Below, one piece after another: positions 25,666-34,191 of a stretch of DNA of 64,000 nt (position 1 is its first letter; the number at the start of each line of letters is the position of its first letter). The DNA comes from Nitrospirota bacterium (lineage in GTDB: Bacteria; Nitrospirota; Thermodesulfovibrionia; Thermodesulfovibrionales; UBA9159). The stretch is from the NCBI GenBank assembly GCA_023475105.1, contig JAMCWJ010000094.1:50626-114625 (forward strand). Direction: 5' to 3'. Below the pieces are notes generated by a model. It was given only the letters and a program-made list of their open reading frames with translations, ran no database searches and was not told the DNA's origin. A program made the translations under genes and the position numbers.

Positions 25666-26430
25666 GTGAAGACCGTCCATGTCCATGTCCCTTACTCCGA
25701 GGTGGGGGATTATCTGGACTTTATCAGGGAATACAAGCTTAATTTTGAGTTGTATCTCTCTTCTTCCTCGCTGGACTCCCTTCGGCCGGGCGCTATCGGG
25801 GAATTAAGGGAGAAATTCGACTACAACCCCTCGATTTCTCTTCATGCGCCCTTCATGGACCTCTCTCCCGGTGCGGTTGACACAAAGGTCAGGGCCGTTA
25901 CCCTCGAGCGTTTCTCTCACATTATGCAGATCGCGGAGACCCTCTCGCCGCGCGTTATCGTATTTCATTCCGGATACGAGAAATGGAAGTATGCCCATAG
26001 AGTAGACCTGTGGCTCGAAGGAAGCATCCTCACATGGAAACCTCTCATCAAAAAAGCTGCCGCTCTCGGAATAAGGATCGCCATCGAGAACATCTTCGAG
26101 GACGAACCCTCGAACCTCGAAGCGCTGATGAAGGAACTCCATTCCAGGCATTTCGGGATATGTTTCGATACAGGCCACTGCAATCTTTTCACGAACGTGT
26201 CCCTTGACGACTGGCTCAGGGTCCTCGGGCCCTACCTTTTCGAACTCCATCTCCACGACAACGACGGGAGCTCCGACCAGCACCTCCCGATAGGCGAAGG
26301 CACCTTCGACTTCAGGACCCTGTTCTCTTCCCTTGAAAAGAGGGATTATCTCTGCACGATCGAGGCGCGCACCCCGGAATGCGTGATGAAGAGCATGGAG
26401 AAGCTGGCCGTCTTCCTACAGACTCCCTGA
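25666..26430 (+). CDS. sugar phosphate isomerase/epimerase-like TIM-barrel protein
   Basis: 254 residues with a GTG start directly at the fmdB stop. Motifs of the AP endonuclease 2/xylose-isomerase-like barrel are present: SISLHAPFMDLSPG, VIVFHSGYE, RIAIENIFEDEP, FGICFDTGHCNLF, ELHLHDNDGSSDQHLPIGEG and a final CTIEART. The His, Glu and Asp residues are the usual divalent-metal ligands. The substrate cannot be read from sequence; an endonuclease IV-like role is less likely given the GEG and HLHDN motifs of the epimerase group. Its 3' end overlaps midA convergently. Confidence 0.8.
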   Translation: MKTVHVHVPYSEVGDYLDFIREYKLNFELYLSSSSLDSLRPGAIGELREKFDYNPSISLHAPFMDLSPGAVDTKVRAVTLERFSHIMQIAETLSPRVIVFHSGYEKWKYAHRVDLWLEGSILTWKPLIKKAAALGIRIAIENIFEDEPSNLEALMKELHSRHFGICFDTGHCNLFTNVSLDDWLRVLGPYLFELHLHDNDGSSDQHLPIGEGTFDFRTLFSSLEKRDYLCTIEARTPECVMKSMEKLAVFLQTP

Positions 26431-27576
26431 CTGGTTCCTCATAGCAAACCCCCTCAGCCCCGGCTCTCCCTTTCCCTTATACTGAATCATGACCTTGTGC
26501 GATTCCCCCATGCCCTCCGGAAGTATCAGGCCCTTGATCTTTGCGACCTCAAAAGGATCAGGTGCTTCGCCGCAAAGTTCCGTAATGACTTCGTCGATGC
26601 CGAGGGAGATGAGGTATGTTCCCTGCGAGCAAAAACCGCTCGTCTTCAAGCCGGCCTCTTCCCCCCATGCCTTCAAAGAACTAAAGTCGACATGGGCGGT
26701 CATATCCTGTTCCCCGATATTCCTGTACGGATCTTCATTTACCTGGTGCCGGTAATAGCAGAGGAACGTTCCCCTGTTCCTCTGCTCACCGTAGTAATCC
26801 CATGCCGGATAGCCGTAATCTATGGTCAGGACAAAGCCCTCCGAAAGTCTCTCGATCACCCCCCCGACCCACTCCCTTATCTTCAGATTCACCTCTGTCC
26901 TGTATCCGGCCGGAAGTGCGATGCCGAGGTCCCTGAAATGACTCCTTACCTCTTCAGCCGCGGCCATCCTGACTTCAGCGAATTCCTCTTCCCTGACAGA
27001 GACATATATCTCCTTCAACTCCCCGTCGCTCTCAATTATTCTCACCGGAAGGGCATCCAGGAGCTCATTCGAGAAGAAGCAGCCCATAACCGGCTCCAGA
27101 CCGTGCAGGCTCGAGACCCAGCCGACCTTGCCGCCGAACTCCGAAAGCAGTTCCTGCTGCCTCCTTCTGAGCGCCGGATTCAATTCGATGATCGTGTATT
27201 TGAGGGATTCAAAAAGGCTTGAACCCTGAACGTAGTGCAGCAGATCTTTCGCCAGATACCCCATGCCCGCGCCCGCCTCGACCGCATCGAACGTTGCCGG
27301 CCTGCCGAGGGCTCCCCACATTTCTCCCAGCTGTCTTCCCAGCATCGCTCCGAAGACGGGATGGAGATGGCTGCCGGTGTAAAAATCCCCTTTCCTGCCT
27401 ATCGCTGCCGCATCTCTTGCGTAATAGCCGAGACCGGGATAATAAAGGGCCATCTCCATAAAGGTCTCGAAATTTATCGGACCTTCCGATCTGATTTTTT
27501 CGATGATCTTCTTTTTGAGAGAATTCATTCCTGGGAGGAATTCCCCCGGTCCCGGTTTGTTCCCTGCATCCTGCAT
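26416..27576 (-). CDS. SAM-dependent methyltransferase, MidA/NDUFAF7 family
   Basis: 386 residues in the annotated frame; the true start may be MNSLKKKIIEKI at 27528. SEGPINFETFMEMALYYPGL + GYYARD, GDFYTGSHLHPVFGAMLGRQ, EAGAGMGYLAKDLL (SAM loop) and CFFSNELLDALPV are family landmarks. Mitochondrial NDUFAF7 dimethylates an arginine of complex I; the bacterial proteins may modify NuoD-type subunits, but this is not established. It follows nadA by 12 bases. Confidence 0.88.
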   Translation of the reverse strand: MQDAGNKPGPGEFLPGMNSLKKKIIEKIRSEGPINFETFMEMALYYPGLGYYARDAAAIGRKGDFYTGSHLHPVFGAMLGRQLGEMWGALGRPATFDAVEAGAGMGYLAKDLLHYVQGSSLFESLKYTIIELNPALRRRQQELLSEFGGKVGWVSSLHGLEPVMGCFFSNELLDALPVRIIESDGELKEIYVSVREEEFAEVRMAAAEEVRSHFRDLGIALPAGYRTEVNLKIREWVGGVIERLSEGFVLTIDYGYPAWDYYGEQRNRGTFLCYYRHQVNEDPYRNIGEQDMTAHVDFSSLKAWGEEAGLKTSGFCSQGTYLISLGIDEVITELCGEAPDPFEVAKIKGLILPEGMGESHKVMIQYKGKGEPGLRGFAMRNQSGSL

Positions 27577-27588
27577 TCGCGTGCGTCG

Positions 27589-28572
27589 TTACGATATCGC
27601 AAGCATCCGGTCGAGGGCCCGTTTTGCAGGTATCCTCACCTCTTCAGAGACTTTGATCACATTCCGCATCTCGTTGAGTGCGGAGAGAACGCTCTTCAGA
27701 GTCGTCTTTTTCATGTTGGGGCATATCATGTCTTTCCTCAGGGGATAAAAGGCCTTTCCGGGATTCTCCTTCTTCAGGCGGTGCATAAGTCCCATCTCGG
27801 TGCCGACGATAAATTCCTGTGCCGGAGAAGCATGTGCAAACCTGAGCATGCCCGAGGTGCTCGTCACGTGATCCGCCAATTCCAGCACTTCCGGCCTGCA
27901 TTCCGGATGGGCCATTAGGGGAGCCCCGGGGTGGTCCCTCCTCGCTTTCGCGACGTCCTCCTTCGTGACCCTGTCATGGACATGGCAAAAACCGTCCCAG
28001 GCGATCACCTTCTTCTCCGTATTTTTCTGCGCCCACATCGAAAGGTTTCTGTCCGGTACGCAGATGACCCTTTCGTCGGGAAGGGATTCGATCACCTTCA
28101 CTACGTTTGCAGAGGTGCAGCATATATCGCTCTCCGCCTTCACGTCAGCGGTCGTGTTCACATAGGCAACCACGGGCACATCGGGGTACTTCCCCTTTAT
28201 ATCCCTTAAACTAAATTCATGAGGGAAAACAAAGACAGGTTGAGTTTCGTATCCCGGAAACGTCTTCCAGACTTTCCGGGTGGAACTCACCTCGATCATG
28301 TCCGCCATGGGGCAATTGGCATCAAGCTCCGGCAGGAGCACGGTCTTTTTCGGAGAGAGTATCGAGGCGCTCTCTGCCATAAAGTTCACTCCGCAGAAGA
28401 CGATCACCTCGCAGTCGATCGCTGCCGCAGTCCTCGACAGTTCAAGGGAATCGCCCACAAAGTCTGCGATATCCTGGACTTCTTCCCTCTGGTAGTTGTG
28501 GGAAAGAATGATCGCCCGCTTTTCGCGCTTCTGCTTCAGAATTTCTTCACGAAGGTCCTGAGAAAGGGGCAT
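27589..28572 (-). CDS. nadA: quinolinate synthase
   Basis: 327 residues. ILSHNYQREEVQDIADFVGD, VIVFCGVNFMAESASIL, CPMADMI and VVAYVNTTADVKAESDICCT are NadA signatures; cysteines in FCGVNF, CCTSAN and ICPNMKK ligate the [4Fe-4S] cluster. It condenses iminoaspartate with dihydroxyacetone phosphate in de novo NAD synthesis. It begins at the base after the transglycosylase stop. A nicotinate salvage enzyme is encoded at 46.3 kb. Confidence 0.95.
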   Translation of the reverse strand: MPLSQDLREEILKQKREKRAIILSHNYQREEVQDIADFVGDSLELSRTAAAIDCEVIVFCGVNFMAESASILSPKKTVLLPELDANCPMADMIEVSSTRKVWKTFPGYETQPVFVFPHEFSLRDIKGKYPDVPVVAYVNTTADVKAESDICCTSANVVKVIESLPDERVICVPDRNLSMWAQKNTEKKVIAWDGFCHVHDRVTKEDVAKARRDHPGAPLMAHPECRPEVLELADHVTSTSGMLRFAHASPAQEFIVGTEMGLMHRLKKENPGKAFYPLRKDMICPNMKKTTLKSVLSALNEMRNVIKVSEEVRIPAKRALDRMLAIS

Positions 28573-29286
28573 CTAGAACCTTGGATTCTTTTTGTAGAAA
28601 GGGGAATTGGTGAACAACACCGTGCCGTCTTCTTTCACAATCCGGTAAATGGATTCGACTACCGGGGCGGCGACGGTTGAAGCGGAACCCTGCGCCGATG
28701 AAACAGGCAGGACAGTCTTCCCCTTATAAAGGGAAAGGACCCGTTTTACGTACTGCTTCGTTTCCGGGATTTGCGGAACGGACCGCGTCCTTTCGACCGT
28801 TTTCGGCCCCGCGTTGTAAGCCGCGAGCGCAAGGGTGAGGTCCCCTCCGAACTTCTCGATGAGATACTTCAGGTATCGCGTCCCGCCGTCGATATTTTCT
28901 TCAGGGTCGAAGGGGTTGCGCACATCGAGATCGTCTGCCGTGGTCGGCATCAGCTGCATCAGTCCCATCGCTCCTTTTCTCGAAACCGCGCGCGGATTGC
29001 CATTCGATTCAGTCTTGATCACGGCATGCAGGAGGGAGGGATCGAGATCATACTTATTCGCCTTGTCTTCAACAATGCGGGAGAAATCCTTCTCAGGCGC
29101 CGCGGTCTTCCCCTCTTTCGGCGACGTCGAGATATCGCTTCTCACCACCCTTACGGCTTTCTTATTCAGGGGGGCGTCCGTATAGCATATCACGCCGTTG
29201 TCATCCACATACCGGTAAATGTCCGCTGCAGATGAAGTAACAAGCATAAACACGATCAGGAATGCACCCGGTATGATGCGTACCAT
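28573..29286 (-). CDS. lytic transglycosylase with DUF4124 segments
   Basis: About 237 residues from ATG 29286. A signal peptide (MVRIIPGAFLIVFMLVTSSA) is followed by a DUF4124-like strand (DIYRYVDDNGVICYTDAP), then an SLT domain with KTESNGNPRAVSRKGAMGLM (catalytic Glu in ES), QLMPTTADDL and AAYNAGPKTVE. A second DUF4124-like piece (IYRIVKEDGTVLFTNSPFYK) ends the protein. It would cleave peptidoglycan glycan strands in the periplasm to 1,6-anhydro products. Adjacent to nadA without a gap. Confidence 0.9.
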   Translation of the reverse strand: MVRIIPGAFLIVFMLVTSSAADIYRYVDDNGVICYTDAPLNKKAVRVVRSDISTSPKEGKTAAPEKDFSRIVEDKANKYDLDPSLLHAVIKTESNGNPRAVSRKGAMGLMQLMPTTADDLDVRNPFDPEENIDGGTRYLKYLIEKFGGDLTLALAAYNAGPKTVERTRSVPQIPETKQYVKRVLSLYKGKTVLPVSSAQGSASTVAAPVVESIYRIVKEDGTVLFTNSPFYKKNPRF

Positions 29287-29341
29287 AGCTGAAATAGTAG
29301 CACGCACCGCCTCTTCTGTCAAGCACGAAAGCCGCACGGCC

Positions 29342-29539
29342 CTAGGGTTCCCTTATCCCCACATAGGCAAAGTAGAATGCCATGACCGAAAAAAAGAGAC
29401 TGACAAGAGCGAGAACCAAAAAAAGCAGAGACCTTAGTCCGTTCCCGCTCCTGAAATGAAAGGCAACCCTCGGGGCGAGATTGACGGCACCGAAAAGGAG
29501 CATCAGCCCGATCAGCACCTGGGTAACAATTCTCATCAT
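29342..29539 (-). CDS. small membrane protein of unknown function
   Basis: 65 residues, two hydrophobic helices (VTQVLIGLMLLFGAVNLA and SLLFLVLALVSLFFSVMAFY) and little else. No ribosome site is clear, but the composition is that of a genuine membrane protein and it lies upstream of the transglycosylase on the same strand. I do not recognise a family. Confidence 0.45.
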   Translation of the reverse strand: MMRIVTQVLIGLMLLFGAVNLAPRVAFHFRSGNGLRSLLFLVLALVSLFFSVMAFYFAYVGIREP

Positions 29540-29596
29540 TTAACAAATTTAGACTAAACATAACCAAAAAATCAAATGCCTCTTTTCTCGCCGTAG

Positions 29597-29625
29597 TTGC
29601 GCACCGCACCCTTTTGTGATATATG
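29597..29625 (+). promoter_or_regulatory. candidate promoter of the sulfite-oxidase-like operon
   Basis: TTGCGC, 17 bases, TATATG, 30 bases before the start codon. The -10 is fair and the -35 weak, which would fit an activator-dependent promoter. Confidence 0.3.
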
Positions 29626-29654
29626 TGGTAGTACACTCGCGAAAGGAGGGAGCT

Positions 29655-30845
29655 ATGGTTTACAAGAGATTCACGCGAAGGGATTTTTTGAAGACCGCCG
29701 GAGCGATCACCGCTATGGCGGCAACCGGCAGTTTTCCGACGAACATCTTTGCCGATGGAAAACGACTTGCGAAGTTTCCCGAGAAAACGGATATGATCCT
29801 TCTTACGTCAAGGCCGCCTCAGCTGGAGACGCCTCTCCATTATTTTAAGGAGATGATCACACCGAACGACGCGGTTTTTGTGAGATGGCATCTTGCCAAT
29901 ATTCCGACATCCGTGAACGTTGCGCAGTGGAGACTAAAGGTTGGTGGAAACACTGAAAAGCAGGTCGAGCTTTCGATGGATGATCTCAAAAAGCTCGAAA
30001 AGGTTTCTCATACCGCGGTCATACAGTGTTCAGGGAATAGCAGGAGTTTCTTCGACCCTAGGGTTCCAGGGGGACAGTGGGGGAACGGCGCTATGGGTAA
30101 TGTCACTTGGGCGGGCGCCCGCCTCAGAGACGTCCTCGCTATGGCGGGTGTCAAGGCAGGCTCGGTAGACGTTGCCTTTAACGGCCTTGATGGTCCCCCC
30201 CTTCCCTCTGTCCCGGATTTCGAAAAAAGCCTGCACATCGACCAGGCCATGGACGACGATATAATCATTGCCTACGAGATGAACGGCACATATCTGCCTA
30301 TGCTCAACGGCTTTCCTGCCCGGCTCGTGGTGCCGGGTTGGTACGCAACGTATTGGGTGAAGTCCCTCAGTGACATCACCGTCCGTGATAAGCCTTTCGA
30401 TGGATTCTGGATGAAGAGCGCGTACCGGATTCCCGATAATCCCTGCGGATGCATTCCGCCCGGCTCCGCCCAGAAGACATCAATCCCTATCAACCGGATG
30501 ACAACGAGGTCACTCATTGTCGACCCGTCTGAAGGTTCGTCAATAGCAGCAAATAAACCAGTGGAAATTACAGGGATCGCTTTTTCGGGAGGCTACGGCA
30601 TCAGAGATGTGCTCATCTCGGCAGATGGCGGCAACTCTTGGAAAGAGGCAAGGCTCGGCCCTGACAAAGGGAGATACTCGTGGAAACAGTTCTTCTTTTC
30701 GTGGAGACCTGCGAAACCAGGCAAATATACTTTGATGTCGCGGGCAACGGACAACATCGGCGAGTCGCAACCACTTGACAGCCTCTGGAATCCAGCAGGG
30801 TTTATGCGGAACAAAATCGAAAAAGTCGAAGTTGTCGTAAAGTAG
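29655..30845 (+). CDS. Tat-exported sulfite oxidase-like molybdopterin enzyme (SorA-type)
   Basis: 396 residues from the ATG behind AAGGAGGG. A twin-arginine signal (RRDFLKTAGAITAMAATG) marks export as a folded cofactor protein. The Mo-pterin domain includes the active-site cysteine in VIQCSGNSRSFF, NVTWAGARLRDVLAMAG and DIIIAYEMNGTYLPMLNGFP; a C-terminal Mo-co dimerisation domain contains ITGIAFSGGYGI and YTLMSRATDNIG. With the haem protein next door it matches SorAB sulfite dehydrogenase, oxidising sulfite to sulfate in the periplasm. Another substrate remains possible. Confidence 0.88.
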   Translation: MVYKRFTRRDFLKTAGAITAMAATGSFPTNIFADGKRLAKFPEKTDMILLTSRPPQLETPLHYFKEMITPNDAVFVRWHLANIPTSVNVAQWRLKVGGNTEKQVELSMDDLKKLEKVSHTAVIQCSGNSRSFFDPRVPGGQWGNGAMGNVTWAGARLRDVLAMAGVKAGSVDVAFNGLDGPPLPSVPDFEKSLHIDQAMDDDIIIAYEMNGTYLPMLNGFPARLVVPGWYATYWVKSLSDITVRDKPFDGFWMKSAYRIPDNPCGCIPPGSAQKTSIPINRMTTRSLIVDPSEGSSIAANKPVEITGIAFSGGYGIRDVLISADGGNSWKEARLGPDKGRYSWKQFFFSWRPAKPGKYTLMSRATDNIGESQPLDSLWNPAGFMRNKIEKVEVVVK

Positions 30846-30854
30846 GAGGACACC

Positions 30855-31175
30855 ATGAGACTATATGTAGCTTTGGCAATAGTACTGGCAATGGCGGCAG
30901 GCATCGCCTATGCAGCTTCCGAAGAAATGGTGCATTCGATCACTTTACCCGCAGTCCATACCGAGCTGAAAACCGGGCCCGGCAAGGAGAAAACGGAAAC
31001 GCTTTGCGCCAGCTGCCATAGCGTCGATTACATAACAATGCAACCGAATTTTTCGAAGGCCGTCTGGACCGCCGAGGTGAACAAAATGATAAAGGTCATG
31101 GGCGCGCCCATACAGGAAGTGGACGCAATGACCATCATTGATTACCTTGCCGCCGAGTACGGCACAGGGAAATGA
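30855..31175 (+). CDS. c-type cytochrome subunit (SorB-like)
   Basis: 106 residues. A signal peptide (RLYVALAIVLAMAAGIAYA) is followed by one haem-binding motif LCASCHSVDYI and a later methionine near VMGAP as possible axial ligand. It starts nine bases after the sorA-like stop with GGAGG before the ATG. It would take electrons from the molybdopterin subunit in the periplasm. Confidence 0.85.
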   Translation: MRLYVALAIVLAMAAGIAYAASEEMVHSITLPAVHTELKTGPGKEKTETLCASCHSVDYITMQPNFSKAVWTAEVNKMIKVMGAPIQEVDAMTIIDYLAAEYGTGK

Positions 31176-31200
31176 CTTATCGTCAAGGAGGTGACGGACA

Positions 31201-31527
31201 ATGAGAAAGATCTTCGTATTGTTCTGTGTTCCGGCTATCGCCGTATTCGTATTAGGAACGCTCGCAACAGCAAAGGAAAACGAGAAGGAGGGCCAGGCCC
31301 TCTTTCAGCAGAATTGTTCACCCTGCCATCCGAACGGGGGCAATGTGATCAACCCCGAGTTTACGCTGCACAAAAAGGATCGTGACAGGCATGGCGTGAA
31401 AACAGCGAAAGACATTATCGGCAAAATGAGAAACCCCGGACCGGGAATGACCAAGTTTGACGAAAAAACAATCTCTGACAAGCAGGCAAAGGAGATTGCC
31501 GAGTACATCATCAAGACGTTCAAATAG
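31201..31527 (+). CDS. small periplasmic cytochrome c (c6-like)
   Basis: 108 residues with a signal peptide ending around TLATA, one CSPCHPNGG haem motif, and MTKFDEKTISDKQAKEIAEY toward the C-terminus providing the methionine. The GGNVINPEFTLHKKDR segment is typical of c6/c553-like proteins. AAGGAGGTGA precedes the ATG. It probably shuttles electrons from the SorAB-like pair to a terminal oxidase. Confidence 0.85.
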   Translation: MRKIFVLFCVPAIAVFVLGTLATAKENEKEGQALFQQNCSPCHPNGGNVINPEFTLHKKDRDRHGVKTAKDIIGKMRNPGPGMTKFDEKTISDKQAKEIAEYIIKTFK

Positions 31528-31533
31528 GCGGTA

Positions 31534-31608
31534 TCGTCATTGCGGGGGGGGCAGACAACCCCCCTTTGCGGTTCGCGGAGAATGGGCTTGTTTCCTCCGC
31601 AGTGGCGG
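31534..31608. repeat. palindromic intergenic element after the cytochrome genes
   Basis: CGTCATTGCGGGGG at the left and CCTCCGCAGTGGCG at the right are imperfect reverse complements; inside, GGGGGG-CAGACAA-CCCCCC forms a second hairpin followed by TTT. It resembles dispersed intergenic REP-type repeats and may also terminate the operon. Confidence 0.4.
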
Positions 31609-31638
31609 TCTCCTTTTTCTCCCGTATGTGAAAGATTC

Positions 31639-31986
31639 GTGGTAAAGATCAAAAGGATATACGAGCCGCCTTCGCGGAGCGACGGCAAAAGGGTGTACGT
31701 GGACCGCTTGTGGCCCAGAGGACTCAGGAAGGAACAGGCGCACTTCGACGAATGGATCAGGGACATTTCCCCAAGCGACGAACTGCGGAAATGGTTCGGG
31801 CATGACCCTTCGAAATGGCAGGAATTCAGAAGCAGATACAAGGCGGAAATGAAGACGAGAAAAGATTTCATCGAGAAACTCAGGGATTATTCCGAAAAGG
31901 GCACGGTTACGCTTCTGTACTCCGCCAAAGACGAGGAACATAACAACGCACTGGTCATAAAAGAGGTCATAGAAGGGAAACGATAG
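31639..31986 (+). CDS. DUF488-family protein
   Basis: About 115 residues from GTG. KIKRIYEPPSRSDGKRVYVD, RLWPRGLRKEQAHFDEW, ISPSDELRKWFGHDP and VTLLYSAKDEEHNNA match DUF488. Function is unknown. The start upstream in the ORF track would run through the palindromic element and is unlikely. Confidence 0.82.
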   Translation: MVKIKRIYEPPSRSDGKRVYVDRLWPRGLRKEQAHFDEWIRDISPSDELRKWFGHDPSKWQEFRSRYKAEMKTRKDFIEKLRDYSEKGTVTLLYSAKDEEHNNALVIKEVIEGKR

Positions 31987-32168
31987 TGCCTGACGTGGCG
32001 CAAGAAGATGCCGCTCCTGCCTCTGAAAGGCACAGCCGCAATAACCTGCGGTCGCACGACCTGCCGGGCCGTTGCGGCTTGTACGTGGTCTTCTCGAATA
32101 CTTCTCCGGTGAGGAGAGCCCGAAACCTCCGGCATTGACATTCGAAATCGTTTCAGCAATCATGTACT

Positions 32169-33329
32169 ATGTCTCAGATCTGTGACAGATCTTCCATAGA
32201 GGCGATTGCCGGAACCGCTTTCACGACAGGCAACAGTGTGAAGCTCCTCTATAAGGGAAAGGATCCTTTCGCCGCCATTTTCCGCAGCGTCGAAGGAGCG
32301 AAAAGTCTCATCTGTCTCCAGTTCTACATATTCCGCAACGACGAAACAGGAATAGAATTGGCCGGACTCCTCAAGAAGAAGGCAGCCGAGGGCGTAAGAA
32401 TATATATCCTTTACGATCACTTCGGGTCCATCGGCACACCGCGGCGTTTCTGGAAAGAACTTAAGAATGCAGGAATCGCGATACGCGCCTCAAGGCCGTT
32501 CAAATGGAGATCGGCCTTTCGCTATCCCCATCGGGACCACCGGAAATTGCTGATAATAGACGGTATAAGGGCATTTACCGGCGGACTGAATATTGCGAAT
32601 GAATACAGGGGATTTCACCTAAGGTCGAAGAAAAGATGGAGGGACACGGCCATCCTGCTCGAAGGCCCTGTCGTTGCGGACCTTTTCCTGACGTTCCGCA
32701 AGGCCTGGCAGAAATGGGGAGGAGACCCCATCACGTTCTGCGGTCAAACGACCCAGGGAAGTCCCGCCCCCGAGGCCGGCGGACTGGAGGCGGTTCCCAT
32801 TTTCGCTTCGTCCGCAAGGGGGCGAAGGAAGATGAGGAAGCTCCTCTATTACAGCATGGCCCGCGCGGAGAAGAGCATCTTTTTTACGACCGCATATTTT
32901 ACCCCAAGCAGAAGGATGATATATTCGCTTGAAGAGGCGGTAAAGAGAGGCGTGCAGGTGAATCTGCTTTTGCCGGGTGAAAGCGATGTTCCCGCGGCAT
33001 ATTATGCGGGCAGGGCCTTTTTCACGAGGCTCTTACGAACGGGAGTGAGGATATACGCCTACCAGGGAGAGGTCCTCCACGCGAAAAGCTATGTCTTCGA
33101 CGGATGCTGGAGCGTGGTCGGCTCTGCGAACCTGGACTTTCAATCGCTCAGATGGAACGACGAGGGAAACGTGGGCATTCTCGACAATGGTTTCGGAAGC
33201 GAAATGATCCGCGTTTTCGAAGAGGACACCGCAAACTCCGAGGAGGTGAGGCTCGGGGAATGGCTGACCAGGCCGCTCTGCGAGAAGGCAAAAGAGAGGC
33301 TCTTCATCCTGTTCCGGCGGAGGCTGTAA
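32169..33329 (+). CDS. cardiolipin synthase-like phospholipase D protein (ClsB type)
   Basis: 386 residues. Two complete HKD motifs: YPHRDHRKLLIIDGIRAFTG near residue 120 and VLHAKSYVFDGCWSVVGSAN near residue 300, with LQFYIFRNDETG and ILYDHFGSIG as family strands. There are no N-terminal membrane helices, as in ClsB/YbhO, which makes cardiolipin from phosphatidylglycerol at the inner membrane. The 180 bases before it contain nothing I recognise. The PLD lipoprotein at 5.3 kb is a distant paralogue. Confidence 0.85.
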   Translation: MSQICDRSSIEAIAGTAFTTGNSVKLLYKGKDPFAAIFRSVEGAKSLICLQFYIFRNDETGIELAGLLKKKAAEGVRIYILYDHFGSIGTPRRFWKELKNAGIAIRASRPFKWRSAFRYPHRDHRKLLIIDGIRAFTGGLNIANEYRGFHLRSKKRWRDTAILLEGPVVADLFLTFRKAWQKWGGDPITFCGQTTQGSPAPEAGGLEAVPIFASSARGRRKMRKLLYYSMARAEKSIFFTTAYFTPSRRMIYSLEEAVKRGVQVNLLLPGESDVPAAYYAGRAFFTRLLRTGVRIYAYQGEVLHAKSYVFDGCWSVVGSANLDFQSLRWNDEGNVGILDNGFGSEMIRVFEEDTANSEEVRLGEWLTRPLCEKAKERLFILFRRRL

Positions 33330-33343
33330 GAAACGGCTCGCGG

Positions 33344-33356
33344 GCCCCGGCGGGGC
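33344..33356. terminator. possible bidirectional hairpin between cls and DUF62
   Basis: GCCCC-GGC-GGGGC lies between two convergent genes. No T-run follows on either strand, so it is at best a weak terminator. Confidence 0.25.
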
Positions 33357-33380
33357 ACAAAACCATTCGCGGGGGATTTG

Positions 33381-34181
33381 CTATGCGAACATCACTCCCA
33401 GGGTGTCTCCTACTTTAATCTCGAAGTCCCTTGAGGCATTGCCCCGGTACACGAAGAGTTCCAGCCGGTCCATGCTGTTGACAAGGGCATAGAGCTCCTT
33501 GTCTCCCGCCTGACTGTAATACTCTTTCATCGCGAGCTGCATGCCCTTCATCACGACCTTCAGCGTCCCCTCGGGCCTTACATTGCGGAGCATCTCGAGA
33601 TCCTCCGCTCTGATATTCGTGATGGCGTTGCCGAAATGGTCGACATGGATCACCTGTCCTTCGAGGGCGGTCTTTGTAGGCATGGAGGGAACGGGGAAAG
33701 GCAATTTCACGTAGTCCGTTATCGGGGTGCCGAAATTCGGCGCCAGGACGCCCTTCGAAAGCCACGCGGCCACCGGCGCAAAAACGTCCCTGGCATGAAA
33801 CGTCGCGCTCTGTTTCCGTTTGAAGTAATGATCCGCGGTGAGGTGGAGCACCTCGCATCGCTCGTTCTCGTAATACACCACCGAAAAGACTCCGTTGTCC
33901 GGACCGACGAAATAGTGATTTTCGGTTATCACCATGAGAGGCCTGCGCTCGGAGCCTACGCCTGGATCGGCGACAACCACATGGATTGTCCTCGACGGGA
34001 ACAGCCGGTAGCTCATCCCGATCATAAGCGCCGCTTCCCGTACGTTGTACTTCCCGATACCGTGAGTGATATCCACCAGGTTCACATCGGGGTTGATGTT
34101 GAGGATGACTCCCTTCACGATCCCGCTCAGCGGATCCCTGTATCCGAAATCCGTCGTCAGCGTAATGATCGGCTTCTGCAT
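33381..34181 (-). CDS. S-adenosyl-L-methionine hydrolase (DUF62/SAM hydroxide adenosyltransferase)
   Basis: 266 residues. ITLTTDFGYRDPLSGIVKGV, NLVDITHGIGKYNVREAALM, VVVADPGVGSERRPLMV, FVGPDNGVFS and VIHVDHFGNAITNI are the DUF62 family motifs. Family members split SAM to adenosine and methionine using an activated water. It is the last gene of the greA-pyrK-pyrD run, ten bases after pyrD. Confidence 0.92.
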   Translation of the reverse strand: MQKPIITLTTDFGYRDPLSGIVKGVILNINPDVNLVDITHGIGKYNVREAALMIGMSYRLFPSRTIHVVVADPGVGSERRPLMVITENHYFVGPDNGVFSVVYYENERCEVLHLTADHYFKRKQSATFHARDVFAPVAAWLSKGVLAPNFGTPITDYVKLPFPVPSMPTKTALEGQVIHVDHFGNAITNIRAEDLEMLRNVRPEGTLKVVMKGMQLAMKEYYSQAGDKELYALVNSMDRLELFVYRGNASRDFEIKVGDTLGVMFA

Positions 34182-34191
34182 GGCGCCCTCC

